Source: Arctopsyche grandis (lineage: Eukaryota > Arthropoda > Insecta > Trichoptera > Hydropsychidae). Taken from it: a stretch of DNA of 64,000 nucleotides. The first letter of the stretch is position 1. Each line of letters begins with the position of its first letter. The notes under the pieces are model-generated. The model had not been told where the DNA came from, did no database searches, and saw only the letters and a list, made by a program, of their open reading frames with translations. The DNA is taken from assembly GCF_051622035.1 (NCBI RefSeq), contig NC_135362.1, positions 28,641,001 to 28,705,000 of the forward strand. Direction: 5' to 3'. This document shows, piece by piece, positions 11,130 to 22,574 of this stretch. A program made the translations under genes and the position numbers.

Positions 11130-12470
11130 TTAAACAATTGTATGCAATTTTTCATGTGACACGAGGATAGATTTTCGAGCAAATGATTTTAAACAAATTT
11201 CACATTTGTGTGGTTTTATCCCAGTATGATCATTTTTATGTATCACGAGGTAAGATTTTCGAGAAAATGATTTTAAACAAACGTCACATTTGTGTAGTTT
11301 TATCCCAGTATGCAAATTTTTATGTATCACGAGGTAAGATTTTCGAGAAAATGATTTTAAACAAATGTCACATTTGTGTAGTTTTATCCCAGTATGCAAA
11401 TTTTTATGTTCATTGAGGTTAGATTTTTGAGTAAATGATTTAAGACAAATTTCACACTTGTAAGGCTTTTCTCCCGTGTGAGTTATTAAATGTGTCACAA
11501 GTGTATTTTTCCTAATAAATGATTTTAAACAAATTTCACATTTGTGTGGTTTTATCCCAGTATGATCATTTTTATGTATCACGAGGAAAGATTTTCGAGA
11601 AAATGATTTTAAACAAATGTCACATTTGTGTAGTTTTATCCCAGTGTGCAAATTTTTATGGTCATCGAGGTTAGATTTTTGAGTAAATGATTTAAGACAA
11701 ATTTCACACTTGTAAGGCTTTCCTCCCGTGTGAGTTATTAAATGTCTCACAAGTGTATTTTTTCTATTAAATGATTTTAAACAAATTTCACATTTGTGTG
11801 GTTTTATCCCAGTATGATCATTTTTATGTATCACGAGGTAAGATTTTTGAGTAAATGATTTAAGACAAATTTCACACTTGTAAGGCTTTCCACCCGTGTG
11901 AGTTATTAAATGTCTCACAAGTCTATTTTTTTGAATAAATGATTTTAAACAAATATCACATTGAAATAGCTTTTCTCCAGAAAGTGATCTTTTGTGTAAA
12001 ATAAGTTCAGATTCAATGGGAAACGGCTTTAAGCAAATATCACTATTCTTTCGATGAATTGTCGACTGAAGAGGCTCATGCAATTTCGATTGTGAAGGCT
12101 CATCGTTCCATATTACATCCTCCAATAAAACTTCTTCAGTCTTGATCTTCAAGCAATCGTCTAACCTCAGTTGAGACGATTCGTTGTTTCGAAAACAAGC
12201 CTTTCGAAAGCTGATCAACAATTCCAGATTGGTCTTACACGAAAGACACACCCTGTCTGGCAACCCATCGCCTCTTTTAACCTGCAGATGGAAAAAGTAG
12301 GATCAAGCGGTGAGAAGAGTTAACCACAATAATTGTAACCTGTCACCAGCACCGACCTGAATTTGACAGCAGGTCCGAATGCGTTGCTGCAGACGCTCTG
12401 GATGAGGATCACCGAAGATGGAGACGGAAGATTCGGCTGGAGCTGATCCAAGACAAAGCCTGCACTCCAT
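11130..12470 (-). CDS. ZNF-2: ZAD-C2H2 zinc-finger protein, shortened array
   Basis: Two exons: 12357-12470 (38 codons from MECRLCLGSA) and 11130-12281, joined over a 75 bp intron with GTCGGT donor and CTGCAG acceptor, in phase 0; predicted 421 residues. The ZAD is split by the intron: CRLC in exon 1, CLSC in exon 2. Then come an acidic linker, one degenerate finger (ICLKPFPIESEL) and ten C2H2 fingers with alternating TGxKPH and TGGKPY/TGEKPY linkers. The frame stops after the tenth finger (SHEKLHTIV) because of a small deletion relative to its relatives. ZAD proteins are insect nuclear factors that dimerise through the ZAD and bind DNA by the fingers. The start is set by homology of MECRLC across all five copies. 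Whether the shortened protein works is unknown. Confidence 0.8.
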
Positions 12471-12539
12471 CGTCCCTGTATTAAACTCTGACAGCAACAG
12501 ATCGACTCGCCTCCGCCAGGCAATTATTTTTAGTGACAT

Positions 12540-13044
12540 CTTTGGTCTAAATTTGGAAGTAGTTTAGGGCTGCCATAATTAGTGTTGTAAAATTCTCGAT
12601 AATAATCTTTTGGCGAATATTCTCCAAATCGAGAATTTTTGAGAATATTCATTTTTAGAGCATCTGGAGGGCTTTTATATAATACTATTCCGTTGCAATT
12701 TCATTAATAATAATTTTTAACATTTTGCATTTCATGTGTACAGAGAGAGGGTAAATTTACGATTTCATATTATGTATTATATTTTAAAAGCAGGCACTGA
12801 TGTGAAATAACAATTAAAATATTCAAACTCATACAAAATCAGTGTTAAACAATTTCGTCGAAAACTTGCGAGGTTCCTTCTTCAAGAAAAATATCTGACT
12901 GACCGAGGACATTACAAATGAGCAGACAGAAAATAACACCAATCTGAAGAAATTCATATTGAATACGACACTTGTCAACCCGCTCTTATATCTTTTCCTC
13001 GAGGCCTCGTTGGAAAAAGATACTTTTCCAAAAAAAAATTAAGT
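12540..13044. other. Upstream spacer of ZNF-2
   Basis: No gene is visible. 12580-12655 contains a short inverted repeat around AATTCTCGA/TCGAGAATT, and a related start (GTTGTAAAATTTCTCGG) lies upstream of ZNF-5 near 34921. 12866-13044 is the duplicate of 7165-7345 and ends at the insertion point of the next LTR element. Confidence 0.5.
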
Positions 13045-13048
13045 AGAC

Positions 13049-14127
13049 TGTGGCGGCTCGCTTATACGACATGGTCGAGTTTGGTTGCCTTCCTGCGAGT
13101 GGGAACCAACTCGGCTGGGTTCGGAGAGCCACTACTCACTCTGTCTTCAGCTGTCATATAATAAACACGTGCATTAACATGCCAGTCGTCTCATTCGTTC
13201 ATCCTCCATACTGGTGACCCCCGACATCGAGCCACGCAGCCTCGATCAATTTCAACATGCCGCTCATCCCTGCCTCGCCGAGCCAGGCGGGAAAAGCTAC
13301 CCGCCGCGCCCCCATCGCCATCAACACAGCACCCCGCGGCCCGCGGGTGACAATAAACGAGCAGACACGGCTAACTACCTACCTACCTGGAGTCCAGCCA
13401 CAACGTCGATGACAGGTGCTTAAAAAAATGGGGGAGCGAATGAGACGACGATCTTGACAGCTGGATGTGGAGTCATGCGCGATCCACTACACATAGAACG
13501 GTCATCCAGCACCACAAGACATACACCACCTCAGCACCATCATCATCATCAAGGCCCCGTCCGTCCCCACGAGCGTCGTCACGCCGAGACAGGCGGCAGC
13601 GCTACAACACCTCCACGAGCCACAACGACTCACGGTCCAGCTCGGAGTATCATCAACCACATCGATGCCCCTGCCACCCCCGCCGCCCCACCAACCGACA
13701 TCAGCCTCGGAAGAGCGGCGCCGCCGCAGCATCGCATCGCATCGGCGCGACCATCGGACCACCCACCGTCCTGCTCGCGACGTCACCGCCCTCGAATCTA
13801 CCGACCATTCAGGGCGGTACACCTATGTACACAGCGGATGACCCACGTCAACAATTTTTTTTCTCCCCACGTAATAATTTTTTCTCTTTGTGTAACAATA
13901 ATTTTTTTCTATTGTAAAATTTGTTTCTTTGTAATTTTGGTATCGCTGATGCTGGGGGGGAGTGATGTGGCGGCTCGCTTATACGACATGGTCGAGTTTG
14001 GTTGCCTTCCTGCGAGTGGGAACCAACTCGGCTGGGTTCGGAGAGCCACTACTCACTCTGTCTTCAGCTGTCATATAATAAACACGTGCATTAACATGCC
14101 AGTCGTCTCATTCGTTCATCCTCCATA
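13049..14127 (+). mobile_element. Miniature LTR element, copy 2 (complete)
   Basis: LTRs at 13049-13210 and 13966-14127, identical as far as I can read them, flanked by AGAC (13045-13048 and 14128-14131). The empty site is visible in the paralogous spacer near 7352. It has the same primer-binding-type TGGTGACCCCCGACAT after the 5' LTR and the same G-rich tract before the 3' LTR as copy 1, and the same noncoding, low-complexity interior. It shares variants between its own two LTRs that copy 1 lacks, as expected for separate recent insertions. It looks structurally whole for a non-autonomous element. Confidence 0.88.
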
Positions 14128-14204
14128 AGACCAACCAGTCAGGGTTATTCACTAAAACTGAATAGAGTATACTGTGTTGGCGTTTTGCTGACAAAAAAAA
14201 ACAA

Positions 14205-14582
14205 TATTATAACTATTCTTGGGTTGAAGGGATCAAATATTGGAGAGGACTTTCAAAAAAGTTTTAATGCATGAAAAATCGCAAGTACACTAAATCCTGT
14301 TTTACGAACGATTTGTACGACATTTGAAGAATATATTTCGTCAGAATTCGTATAAATTATTGACGCCAAGTCATTCATCTGCTAAACGTAATTTGGCATT
14401 TCGAGAACATTAATTGAGAACATCATTTCGAGAAATTTTAATGGATGAAAAATCACGAGTAGACACTAAATCCTGTTTTACGTACGATTTGTGGAAAAAT
14501 TCAGAAACATTTGAAGAATATATCTCGTCAGAATTGTGAAGTCGTATAAATTATTGACGTCAAGTCATTCATCTGCTAAATG
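14205..14582. repeat. Duplicate of the tandem spacer unit
   Basis: This is nearly identical to 8088-8460, with the same two tandem units. It ends at GCTAAATG (14575-14582), the left target duplication of the P element. Confidence 0.7.
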
Positions 14583-15461
14583 CATTGAAGTATAATGTAT
14601 AGAATAGTCATTCCTAACAAAAGTATCGCTTAAAAGCGAGTCATCGAAGAGAGAGACGGAAAGTCAGAAGAGAGACAAAAGAGTGAGGAAAAAAAATTCG
14701 TGGAAGTGATCGTCCCTTATCGTCCCTTGACGTTCAGGGTGGCATTGGGCATATTTTTATTTTATCTATTTACGAAGTATCAATAGATAAAATATTAATT
14801 TTAATTCAATTTAAAAATACAAAATATCACTTTTTATCTCTATTAACAGCTTTTGACCCATAGGAAGTTGCGCTTCCACCTCTTTCCCACCCTTGTATCA
14901 GTGGTACATAAGGGTACTTCACTATAACCAAGGGGAATCAAGTTATCTTTAATTTAAACAATTTTCACGATAGTTACAATACATATAAAGAAATAAGAAA
15001 GGCGTTTACGCGAAATTAAGTTAAAAATTTAAATAGCTGTCCAAGAGGATTCCTTCCTTGGGAGTGTTATCAGTCCCCAAAAGTGGAAGCCTCCTAGTCG
15101 CGAGAATTTAGTTGAATTAGAAATATATAAATATACAAATATGACATATCAATCAGAATGACATATTATAAATAATGTTAGTGTGTTAGTGTGACAGTAC
15201 TATACATATCATAAATAAAAGAATTTTAAAATCCTTGGAAAAGAACTGTTTTGTTAAACAAATACCTTTTCGATGAATATTTGTTAACCAAATTATCTTT
15301 TTTCGCAATGTAATAAACTCTAATTTTAACAAAATTTTCAATGGTTGCGCGAATTAACTGTAATCTATGGTTTTGTATAGCAGGCTGATCTGTAGAATGC
15401 ACTTATATAGAACTAAAAATATTGGTACCCAAAAATAATTTTAATATTTTAGAAACTATTT

Positions 15462-17268
15462 CTACGTTTGTGATTTTGTTTGATAATGTTTTCCCGTCAT
15501 TTTCTTTATTAATTTCCTTATTACAGTTTCACATTTCAGGCATATTTGGAATACATCAGATGATGGATAGCATAGTCCACCCAAATTCCGCAAATTAATG
15601 AGCTTGTGAAACCACATTTCTTCTGTTGCTAACAGACTTGCAATACAGTCTTCACATTTAATTTTTTTTATTAATAATCGAACTACACACCCCGAGATGT
15701 AACCGATAATTTGGCGACTATTATCTGACAACATGCGAAGTTGCGAAACTCATTCATAATTCAAAGATTTTGACGTTGTTTCGCTATATCCTATTTCAAC
15801 AATATTTTCATCAATTTCATCCTCAAAACGATATTTTGAAGACGTTTGATTGATTTTTTGAATAGCTGATGTACAATTTAGTATAGTAATATTTTCAAGA
15901 GGTATGCAGTTTCCATTAAATGAAGATCTTAGTTCTAGGTGGTTTAGTAGCTTCTTGTACATTGATTTAAACTGTCGGCAATTGGGGTTATTATTATATC
16001 CTCCATGTGATCTGATGTTTCCAAATAGCAACTCAATGTGATCCTGACTAAATTTGTAGGTTGGGATGAATTTTAAACATTTTTCATCCTGAATTATATT
16101 ATTATACACAGTTTTCAAACTTTGTATATCAACTATAAGTCCCAAAAACCCAGTGTAACGCGACGTTCTCCCGAGTGTCCCTTCAGTTGGTAGCGGTAGT
16201 AATCTTTAGGTTGGCACCAGTTACTTTACCGCGCCAACACCATACCCCTCTCGAGAAGTATCGAGAGCGCTCTCTGTACATCCAGCCGTCAGCCGGGAAA
16301 GACCTACCTCCAGCATCTCCGCCGAGCGTCTTCAGAGACGCCCAGAGATCGCCATCTTGTGTCCACACGAGGCAGTACGGAGTTTGTCTCCTGCCTCCCC
16401 CCTCCCGCTGCTGTGACCCGACCAGCGGTGCTTCAACGAGAAGACGACCGCAGAGCCAGCTTCCCGAGCACGAGGACGCTGTTATCAACGAAGACGACTT
16501 GCAGTCAGGAACCTCCCCGACTATAAACATATATATAACTATCCCAAGGTTAGTCCAAGCTTCTACATAACTCGACTCTTGGAAGAATAACGACGTATAA
16601 CGCCCTCTGCATCAGACGCGCGTAAATCCGTCACACCAGTTTTATTTTTAGTTTCGATCAATTTTTTTATCTTTTGAGTTAATTTTACTTCCGTTACTCC
16701 ATTTATTTTCTTTGTGGTTTTCGTTTTAATGGTTATTTTTAGTGAACGTCGATAATCTGTAGCGTCATCTAAGAATTTAAAAATTTAATTTTTATTCCCC
16801 TCAAATAATGAATGGTTATACCCAAGATGTCCTAAATTTCGAGAATTTAATATGTCAAATAGATCGTTCATTTTTTGAATAAATTTACAGGTGGCTTCAG
16901 AATTTTTAAATACAGGCATTTTCGAATCATCCCTACAAAATTCTATTGCCTTGGCAACACTTCGACTTAGTAATTGTGTTGCTAATTTAACCTCCATTAT
17001 CTGATTTCTAAATAAAATATGACGTGACGATAATTTGTTGGCTATATGAAGACCTTCTAGTTCTTGAGTTCTATTTAAATTACATACATACGACCATTTA
17101 ATTTCATTTGGCAAGCATCCAGAAATACTGCCACATTTCTTCCTGTAGAAGGATGTCTAAATGTTGAATTTACATTATTTATGTCGTCAATTTTGCAACC
17201 GAGAAGTTTCATTGTGGAAATGTTGGTACGACAACCATCATTAGTTTTAAAAAAGAATACGGTGTACG
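15462..17268 (-). pseudogene. P/THAP9-like transposase relic
   Basis: In order on the minus strand: NDGCRTNISTMKLLGC and VAVFLDAC (about 17240-17115); NEIKWSYV to ILNSRN (17110-16830); then, past the solo LTR, LGLIVDIQSLK and the hallmark YKFSQDHIELLFG followed by NNNPNCRQFKSMYKKLL (16145-15950); and a Cys-containing tail to 15462. These match the catalytic and C-terminal regions of P element/THAP9 transposases, which cut and paste DNA in the nucleus. The N-terminal THAP DNA-binding domain is missing, a segment between the LDAC and NEIKW motifs is lost with a frame change, a stop separates the last two pieces (near 15745), and the solo LTR splits it. It cannot make an active enzyme. Confidence 0.85.
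16154..16635. mobile_element. Solo LTR inside the P element
   Basis: A 482 bp block starting TGTAACGCGACG and ending CCGTCACA (imperfect inverted ends), with CCAG duplications (16150-16153 and 16636-16639). The P transposase frame resumes across it, which fixes both edges. It is GC-rich, unlike its AT-rich host. No interior is left, so the family is unknown. It is younger than the P insertion. Confidence 0.8.
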
Positions 17269-17558
17269 GCCCTGTTTTTCAATGAGTGAGGCTGGTCCGA
17301 ACATATATACGCACGGCCTGGGCTGAGATGTTCGGACTTTGTCGAACTAATACTAACACACAATTTCACTAGTAGAGCCTATTTCAAAGAGATCCTACTG
17401 CTACAGAGTTTAACAAACAACTGAGAAAAACAGCCGATATCTCCGTTTGCACGGAGATTTTGTGGCAACATTTTTGGAAGCAAAGAACGCTTCTACCCAT
17501 TCTACTTCAATGGCTAAATGTAATTTGGCATTTCGAGAACATCAATAAAGTTTGATAT

Positions 17559-17864
17559 TGTTGCGCTGACGTGAAGACGGGGGCTTTCAGGATCGGAGAG
17601 AAATACGCAGGAGTTTTGTAGAAGTCGTTTATTCGTCTGCTGTCGTCAGCGCTCCAGGTCGGAATGGTTTCCAGGCCGAGAGCGCCCCATATTTTTACCC
17701 GTTTGGGCTCAACAATTAATGGTCGATGAATCAGACGACTCCATTGGCCGTTGCATACGGCTCATTCATTCGTAGAGGCCATTTTGGCGGGAACGAGAGA
17801 TCAGGTGATCTGCGCTAGTAAACCATCGGTCCACGAGCGCCACTCACCCAATCTCTACGTTACA
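17559..17864 (-). mobile_element. Solo LTR, family LTR-B, duplicated copy
   Basis: The same insertion as 8500-8805, with the same ends, flanks and ATAT duplication, carried here by the block duplication. 17868-18100 continues as the duplicate of 8810-9050, including a shorter poly-G run. Confidence 0.65.
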
Positions 17865-18102
17865 ATATCTTCTAACAATCCTGGAAATTTTTATCTTTTA
17901 TTAACCCTCTGGCAACTTATATATGGAAGCATTGATAGCCAAACAAACATATAGCAGGTTCTGTGACATATTTGAACGCGAAAATAAAAAATACAGAAGA
18001 ACAGATTTTTTTACGTTAAAAGGTTATCATTATTTTGGAAAGTTATTTTGCTGTAAGGAAATAATGTGTATAAGGGGGGGGGGGGGCTAAAATTGACGTT
18101 AC

Positions 18103-19131
18103 GACCATCGGACGAGCCACTGTCCTGCTAGCGACGTCACCGCCCTCGAATGTACCGACCATTCAGGGCGGTACACCTACACAGCGGATGACCCACGTCA
18201 ACAATTTTTTTTTCTCCCCACTCAATTTTTTTTTTCTCTTTGTGTAACAATAATTTTTTTCTTTTGTAAAATTTGTTTCTTTGTAATTTTTGTATCGCTG
18301 ATGCTGGGGGGGGGATGATGTGGCGGCTCGCTATACGACATGTGTTCAGACTATGTCTGATGATCGGCTTTCGTGGCCTTACGACCCACGATTTGGCCGA
18401 TATATTTTTGTGCTGGCCACCCTGAGACAGCGGTTGGCACACAAACGGACAGTTGTTGATAGCGGTTTGGCGCGTAAACACCCCGGTGTTTACGGGGCCC
18501 ACCTCGCCACCGAAATCACCAGCTAAAGGCTGGTGAGGGTTGTGACGATACTTGGAGACCAGCTCCAGTATCCGTCCGGTGTGCACCAGAGGAAGCTTGG
18601 TCTGTCTTCGTCCAGAAGGCAGACAACTGAGCTACGCGTGGCTAACCTCAAAAGGCACGCGTGGTTACTTTGTTTACTCCCCCCTCCTGTCCCCCCTGCT
18701 TGATCTCTGTATATATATATATAAAATACAGTCACCATACAAACAGAATTACAACCTGTTTTCATTATTATACAATTTCCCGCCTTTGTCCTGTATCACA
18801 CTCACTTACGCACACTGTACGAGAGAGAGCGAGATATACATCGAGCCGAGCTGACATCAGCAGAGACCAGACCACCGACGACGAAGGAAGGCACCTTGAG
18901 GAAACCAGTCCCGCCCAAGCTTACCACTAGCTATCTCACAAAACCGACTTCGGGGTGCCTTCGAGTTGAACATCCCTGGAGTCTGTACAACATGGTCGAG
19001 TTTGGTTACCTACCTGCGACTGGGGACCAACCCGGCTGGGTTCGGAGAGCGGCTACTCACTCTGCCTTCAGCTGTCATAAATAAAACACGTGCATTAACA
19101 TGCCAGTCGTCTCATTCGTTCATCCCCCATA
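18103..19131 (+). mobile_element. Miniature LTR element, copy 3 (5'-truncated)
   Basis: It begins within the interior of the family (matching about 13746 onward), has the G-rich tract near 18305-18314, and carries one 3' LTR from 18319 to 19131 that is split by another solo LTR (18343-18989). The right flank begins ATAC (19132-19135) and continues as the spacer of 9140 onward. The 5' LTR and left target duplication are gone, together with about 85 bp of flank. It is a fragment and older than copies 1 and 2. Confidence 0.75.
18343..18989 (+). mobile_element. Solo LTR nested in the miniature LTR element
   Basis: A 647 bp block with ends TGTTCAGAC and GTCTGTACA (8 of 9 inverted) and 5 bp duplications ACATG (18338-18342 and 18990-18994) inside the LTR of copy 3. 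A TATATAAAATAC box near 18715-18727 suggests plus orientation. Five-base duplications separate it from families making four-base ones. No interior is present. Confidence 0.85.
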
Positions 19132-19148
19132 ATACTAACGATAACTAT

Positions 19149-19508
19149 TGTTACGTATACTAAAAAGAGCCGCCGAGTAATTGCGATCGGATTAGGCCGT
19201 GTAGCGTCCTGAGAGACCGTGAGACCGGTGTACGTGGTTTTAAGGATTAGCGACAAGCTAAGTGCATGAAAGCTAAACAATGGTTGCACTTCTCATACCG
19301 TGGGAATACATATCCGAATACGTGACTATACAGTAGGTAAACAGATTAGACGTCCTGAGAGATCTACCCCTTATAAGGCGGTACGTAGGCGATATCATGT
19401 CATTCTGGACTGAGCAGTGACAGTGCGTGTATCTCCTTAATCATCAATAAATGCTGTGAAACGACTGTTGGCCTTTTACTTGGATCCTCCACCCACCCCT
19501 ACGCAACA
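19149..19508 (+). mobile_element. Solo LTR, family LTR-C
   Basis: A 360 bp block beginning TGTTACGTAT and ending CCTACGCAACA, flanked by CTAT (19145-19148 and 19509-19512). The empty site is seen in the paralogous spacer near 9155. A TTATAAG box (near 19372) and AATAAATG (near 19446) read on the plus strand, as expected for an LTR promoter and polyadenylation site. Confidence 0.8.
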
Positions 19509-19512
19509 CTAT

Positions 19513-20640
19513 CATACAAACATCATACTAACGATAATTATCATCTTTTTCCTATTATGCTGTACATACACATTAGAATAATACAATACATACTAAATTA
19601 AATATCAGACAAATATTGTGTATTCGCGATTTTCATGGCAAAAATTGTCTTTGTGACCAACGCAATGTGACGAACAATCCAATTACCCAATTATCGACAT
19701 TCATAGCTTTAATTGCGATTGCGTAAAAACATAACCGAAATTTGGGAGAATGATATCAAGATGAAATGTTTAAATTCACTGTATGAAATTAACGCACATT
19801 GGTGATTATTCAAAATTGAGGCACCAGTACGAAATATTAACCTGTTGAAAATAGCTTCCCTCATATTTAGAATTATTGTTTTGAGATGGCAAATTTCAAT
19901 ATCAGAATTATTTTCTTGGCGATATTCCAGCAGGCTTGGAAAGTGAATCAAAGTTTCTCTTTCAAAATCTTGGATCAAAAGCAGATAATTTGTTTTCGAA
20001 TGAAATAATTTCTGCTCACATTGAAAAAATTGTGTTTTCATCCCCTGTAATTTACGATTAAGCTGATTTCGATGAGACGTAACTAGGGATTCCAAATATT
20101 CAAAAGACCTCTATTATTCGAATATCGAATAGTAAATCAATAGCTATTCGAATATTAAAAAAAACATAATTACATATATACTAAGCATAATGTACATTAT
20201 ATTTATATATGTAATATATTTCAATGAATAAAACAATTTTAAGAAAATTAAAAAACATAAAACTACTGATTTTCCGTTAGTTCTGGATAGTGTTTTCAAA
20301 GAGAAATGTTTTAATTTCTGTTAATAAGGAAGCGGGACGTTTTCTCTTGATAACCAATTTACCTTGTTATGCAGCAGAAGATCTGCGTACTCACTTAATA
20401 TTTCAACTAAAAATTCTTTAATTTGCCGATGTTTAAGAGCATTAGCTATAATGGAGTTGATAATCTTAATCACTGATTTCATTACTTTTTTCTGGAAATG
20501 TCTACACACAATGCGCTTTTTGATGAATGACGCAATGGTAAGCAAGCACCTCCTGATTAATTTTTCATTTCAAAATAACAACAAACCCTTTTCTTACGGC
20601 CGTAATACTTTTCGCCCCGTCTGTTGAAATTTATAATAAT
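19513..20640. pseudogene. Tc1 tail, MITE remnant and hAT relics, block 3
   Basis: 19715-19810 (plus) is the Tc1 transposase tail. 19820-20090 (minus) is the hAT relic with LNRKLQGMKTQF and ETLIHFPSLL. 20090-20265 is the left part of the AT-rich MITE. 20321-20640 (minus) carries the hAT segment VMKSVIKIINSIIANALKHR followed by EILSEYADLL and WLSREN. The last part resembles blocks 4 and 5 more than 1 and 2, while the MITE is shared only with 1 and 2. All frames are fragments; the terminal repeats of the original hAT were not found. Confidence 0.7.
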
Positions 20641-20870
20641 TTTAGAGCACTTTGGCTAAGGTTGATGAAGTACGTTTACCAAAATTATCTCAATTTCATC
20701 GAATAAATAAAAATTATTACATTATAAAATAAATAAAACAAGAAAGCCAAATAATAGATTTGTGTATTTGATTTTCAATTATCATTTCTATTAAAATTAA
20801 TTTTAAGAGAAATGATAGCCAGAAACATCATGGCACGCATGCAGCCAAAATGTAAGCATATTAAAAGTAT

Positions 20871-22463
20871 TTATATAATAACATTTTTTTTTATATTCAT
20901 CCCAGTATGCAATTTAGTATGTGTCTCGAGGTTAGATTTTTGAGTAAATGATTTTAGACAAATTTCACACTTGTAAGGCTTTTCCCCTGTGTGAGTTCTT
21001 AAATGTTTCACAAGTCTATATTTTTGAATAAATGATTTAAAACAAATGTCACATTTGTGTGGTTTTATCCCAGTATGCAATTTTTCATGTGAAACGAGGT
21101 GAGATTTTCGAGAAAATGATTTTAGACAAATTTTACATTTGTGTGGTTTTATCCCAGTATGCAATTTTTCATGTGAACCGAGGTCAGATTTTCGAGAAAA
21201 TGATTTTAAACAGATTTCACACTTGTAAGGTTTTTCACCCATGTGAGATCTCAAATGGATCATAAGTGTTTTTTTACCAAAAAATGATTTTAAACAAATT
21301 TCACATTTGTGTGGTTTTATCCCAGTATGCAATTTTTCATGTGACCCGAGGTCAGATTTTTGAGCAAATGATTTTAAACAAATGTCACACTTGTAAGGCT
21401 TTTCCCCCGTGTGAGTTCTTAAATGATTCACAAGTTTATATTTTGCAATAAATGACTTTAAACAAATGTCACATTTGTGTGGTTTTATCCCAGAATGCAA
21501 TTTTTCATGTGACACGAGGATAGATTTTTGAGAAAATGATTTTAGACAGATTTCACACTTGTAAGGTTTTTCACCCGTGTGAGTTCTTAAATGTCTCACA
21601 AATTTATTTTTATGAACATATGATTTTAAACAAATGTCACATTTGTATGGTTTTATCCCAGTATGCAATTTTTCATGTGAAACGAGGTTAGATTTTTGAG
21701 TAAATGATTTTAGACAAACTTCACACTTGTAAGGTTTTTCACCCGTGTGAGTTCTTAAATGTCTCACAAGTTTATTTTTTCCAATAAATGATTTTAAACA
21801 AATATCACATTTGTGTGGTTTTATCCCAGTATGCAATTTTTCATGTGTAACAAGGTGAGATTTTTGAATAAATGATTTTAGACAAATTTCACACTTGTAA
21901 GGCTTTTTCCCCGTGTGATATATTAAATGTCTCACAAGTCTATATTTTTGAATAAATGATTTTAAACAAATGTCACATTGAAATAGCTTTTCTCCAGGAA
22001 GTGATCTTTTGTGTAAAATAAGTTCAGATTCAATGGGAAACTGCTTCAAGCAAATTTCACTATGCTTTCGATGAATTGTCGATTGTGAAGGCTCATCGTT
22101 CCATATTACATCTTCCAATAAAACTTCTTCAGTCTCGATCTTCAAGCAATCATCTGACATCAGTCGAGACGATTCGTTGTTTCGAAAACAAGCCTTTCGA
22201 AAGCTGATCAACAATTCCAGATTGGTCTTACACGAAAGACACACCGTGTCTGGAAACCCATCGCCTCTTTTAACCTGCAGATGGAAAAAGTAGGATCAAG
22301 CGGTGAGAAGAGTTAACCACAATAATTGTAACCTGTAACCAGCACTGACCTGAATTTGACAGCAGGTCCGAATGCGTTGCTCCAGACGCTCTGGATGAGG
22401 ACCATCGAAGATGGAGACGGAAGATTCGGCCGGAGCTGGTCCAAGACAAAGCCTGCACTCCAT
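20871..22463 (-). CDS. ZNF-3: ZAD-C2H2 protein with 13 fingers
   Basis: Exon 1 is 22350-22463 (MECRLCLGPA, 38 codons), the intron 75 bp (GTCAGT donor, CTGCAG acceptor) and exon 2 20871-22274; predicted 505 residues. The ZAD (CRLC..CLSC) is split by the intron; an acidic linker of about 70 residues (DCLKIETEEVLLEDVIW) follows, then a degenerate finger and thirteen full C2H2 fingers. Fingers alternate in two types: YKCEICLKSFxxKSxLxxHEKLH with a TGIKPH linker, and HKCDICLKSFxxKxxLVxHLRTH with a TGEKPY linker, so the array is built of 56-residue pairs. Helix positions -1, 2, 3 and 6 vary while the scaffold is near constant. It is expected to be a nuclear, DNA-binding, ZAD-dimerising regulator; its target is unknown. 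The start was chosen by homology of MECRLC. Confidence 0.9.
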
Positions 22464-22574
22464 CGTCCCTGTATTTAACTCTGACAGCAACCAGATCGAC
22501 TCGCCTTCGCCTTGCAATTATTTTTAGTGACATCTTTGGTCTATCTTTGGTACTAGTTTAGGGCTTCCAGAATT

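Larger units (their letters stand above)
14583..17512 (-). mobile_element. P element with 8 bp target duplications
   Basis: Ends are CATTGAAGTATAATG at the left and, read inward from the right, CATTGAAGTAGAATG. It is flanked by perfect 8 bp duplications GCTAAATG (14575-14582 and 17513-17520), the size P elements make. The empty site is seen in the paralogous spacer at 8453-8460. The interior carries a minus-strand THAP9/P-type transposase relic. Total length is 2,930 bp, about 2,444 bp without the solo LTR at 16154-16635. 14640-15440 is noncoding 3' sequence with subterminal GAGAGACGGAAAGTCAGAAG, which reappears inverted in the P MITE at 59971-60174. It inserted after the block duplication. 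Confidence 0.85.

Noticed and set aside
8100-14582. CRISPR-like direct repeats
   Set aside because: Two-unit tandem duplications of about 190 bp in an insect genome, not short repeats with spacers.
16175-16570. A 131-codon frame within the solo LTR in the P element
   Set aside because: No family match, overlaps an equally long antisense frame, and lies wholly inside an LTR.
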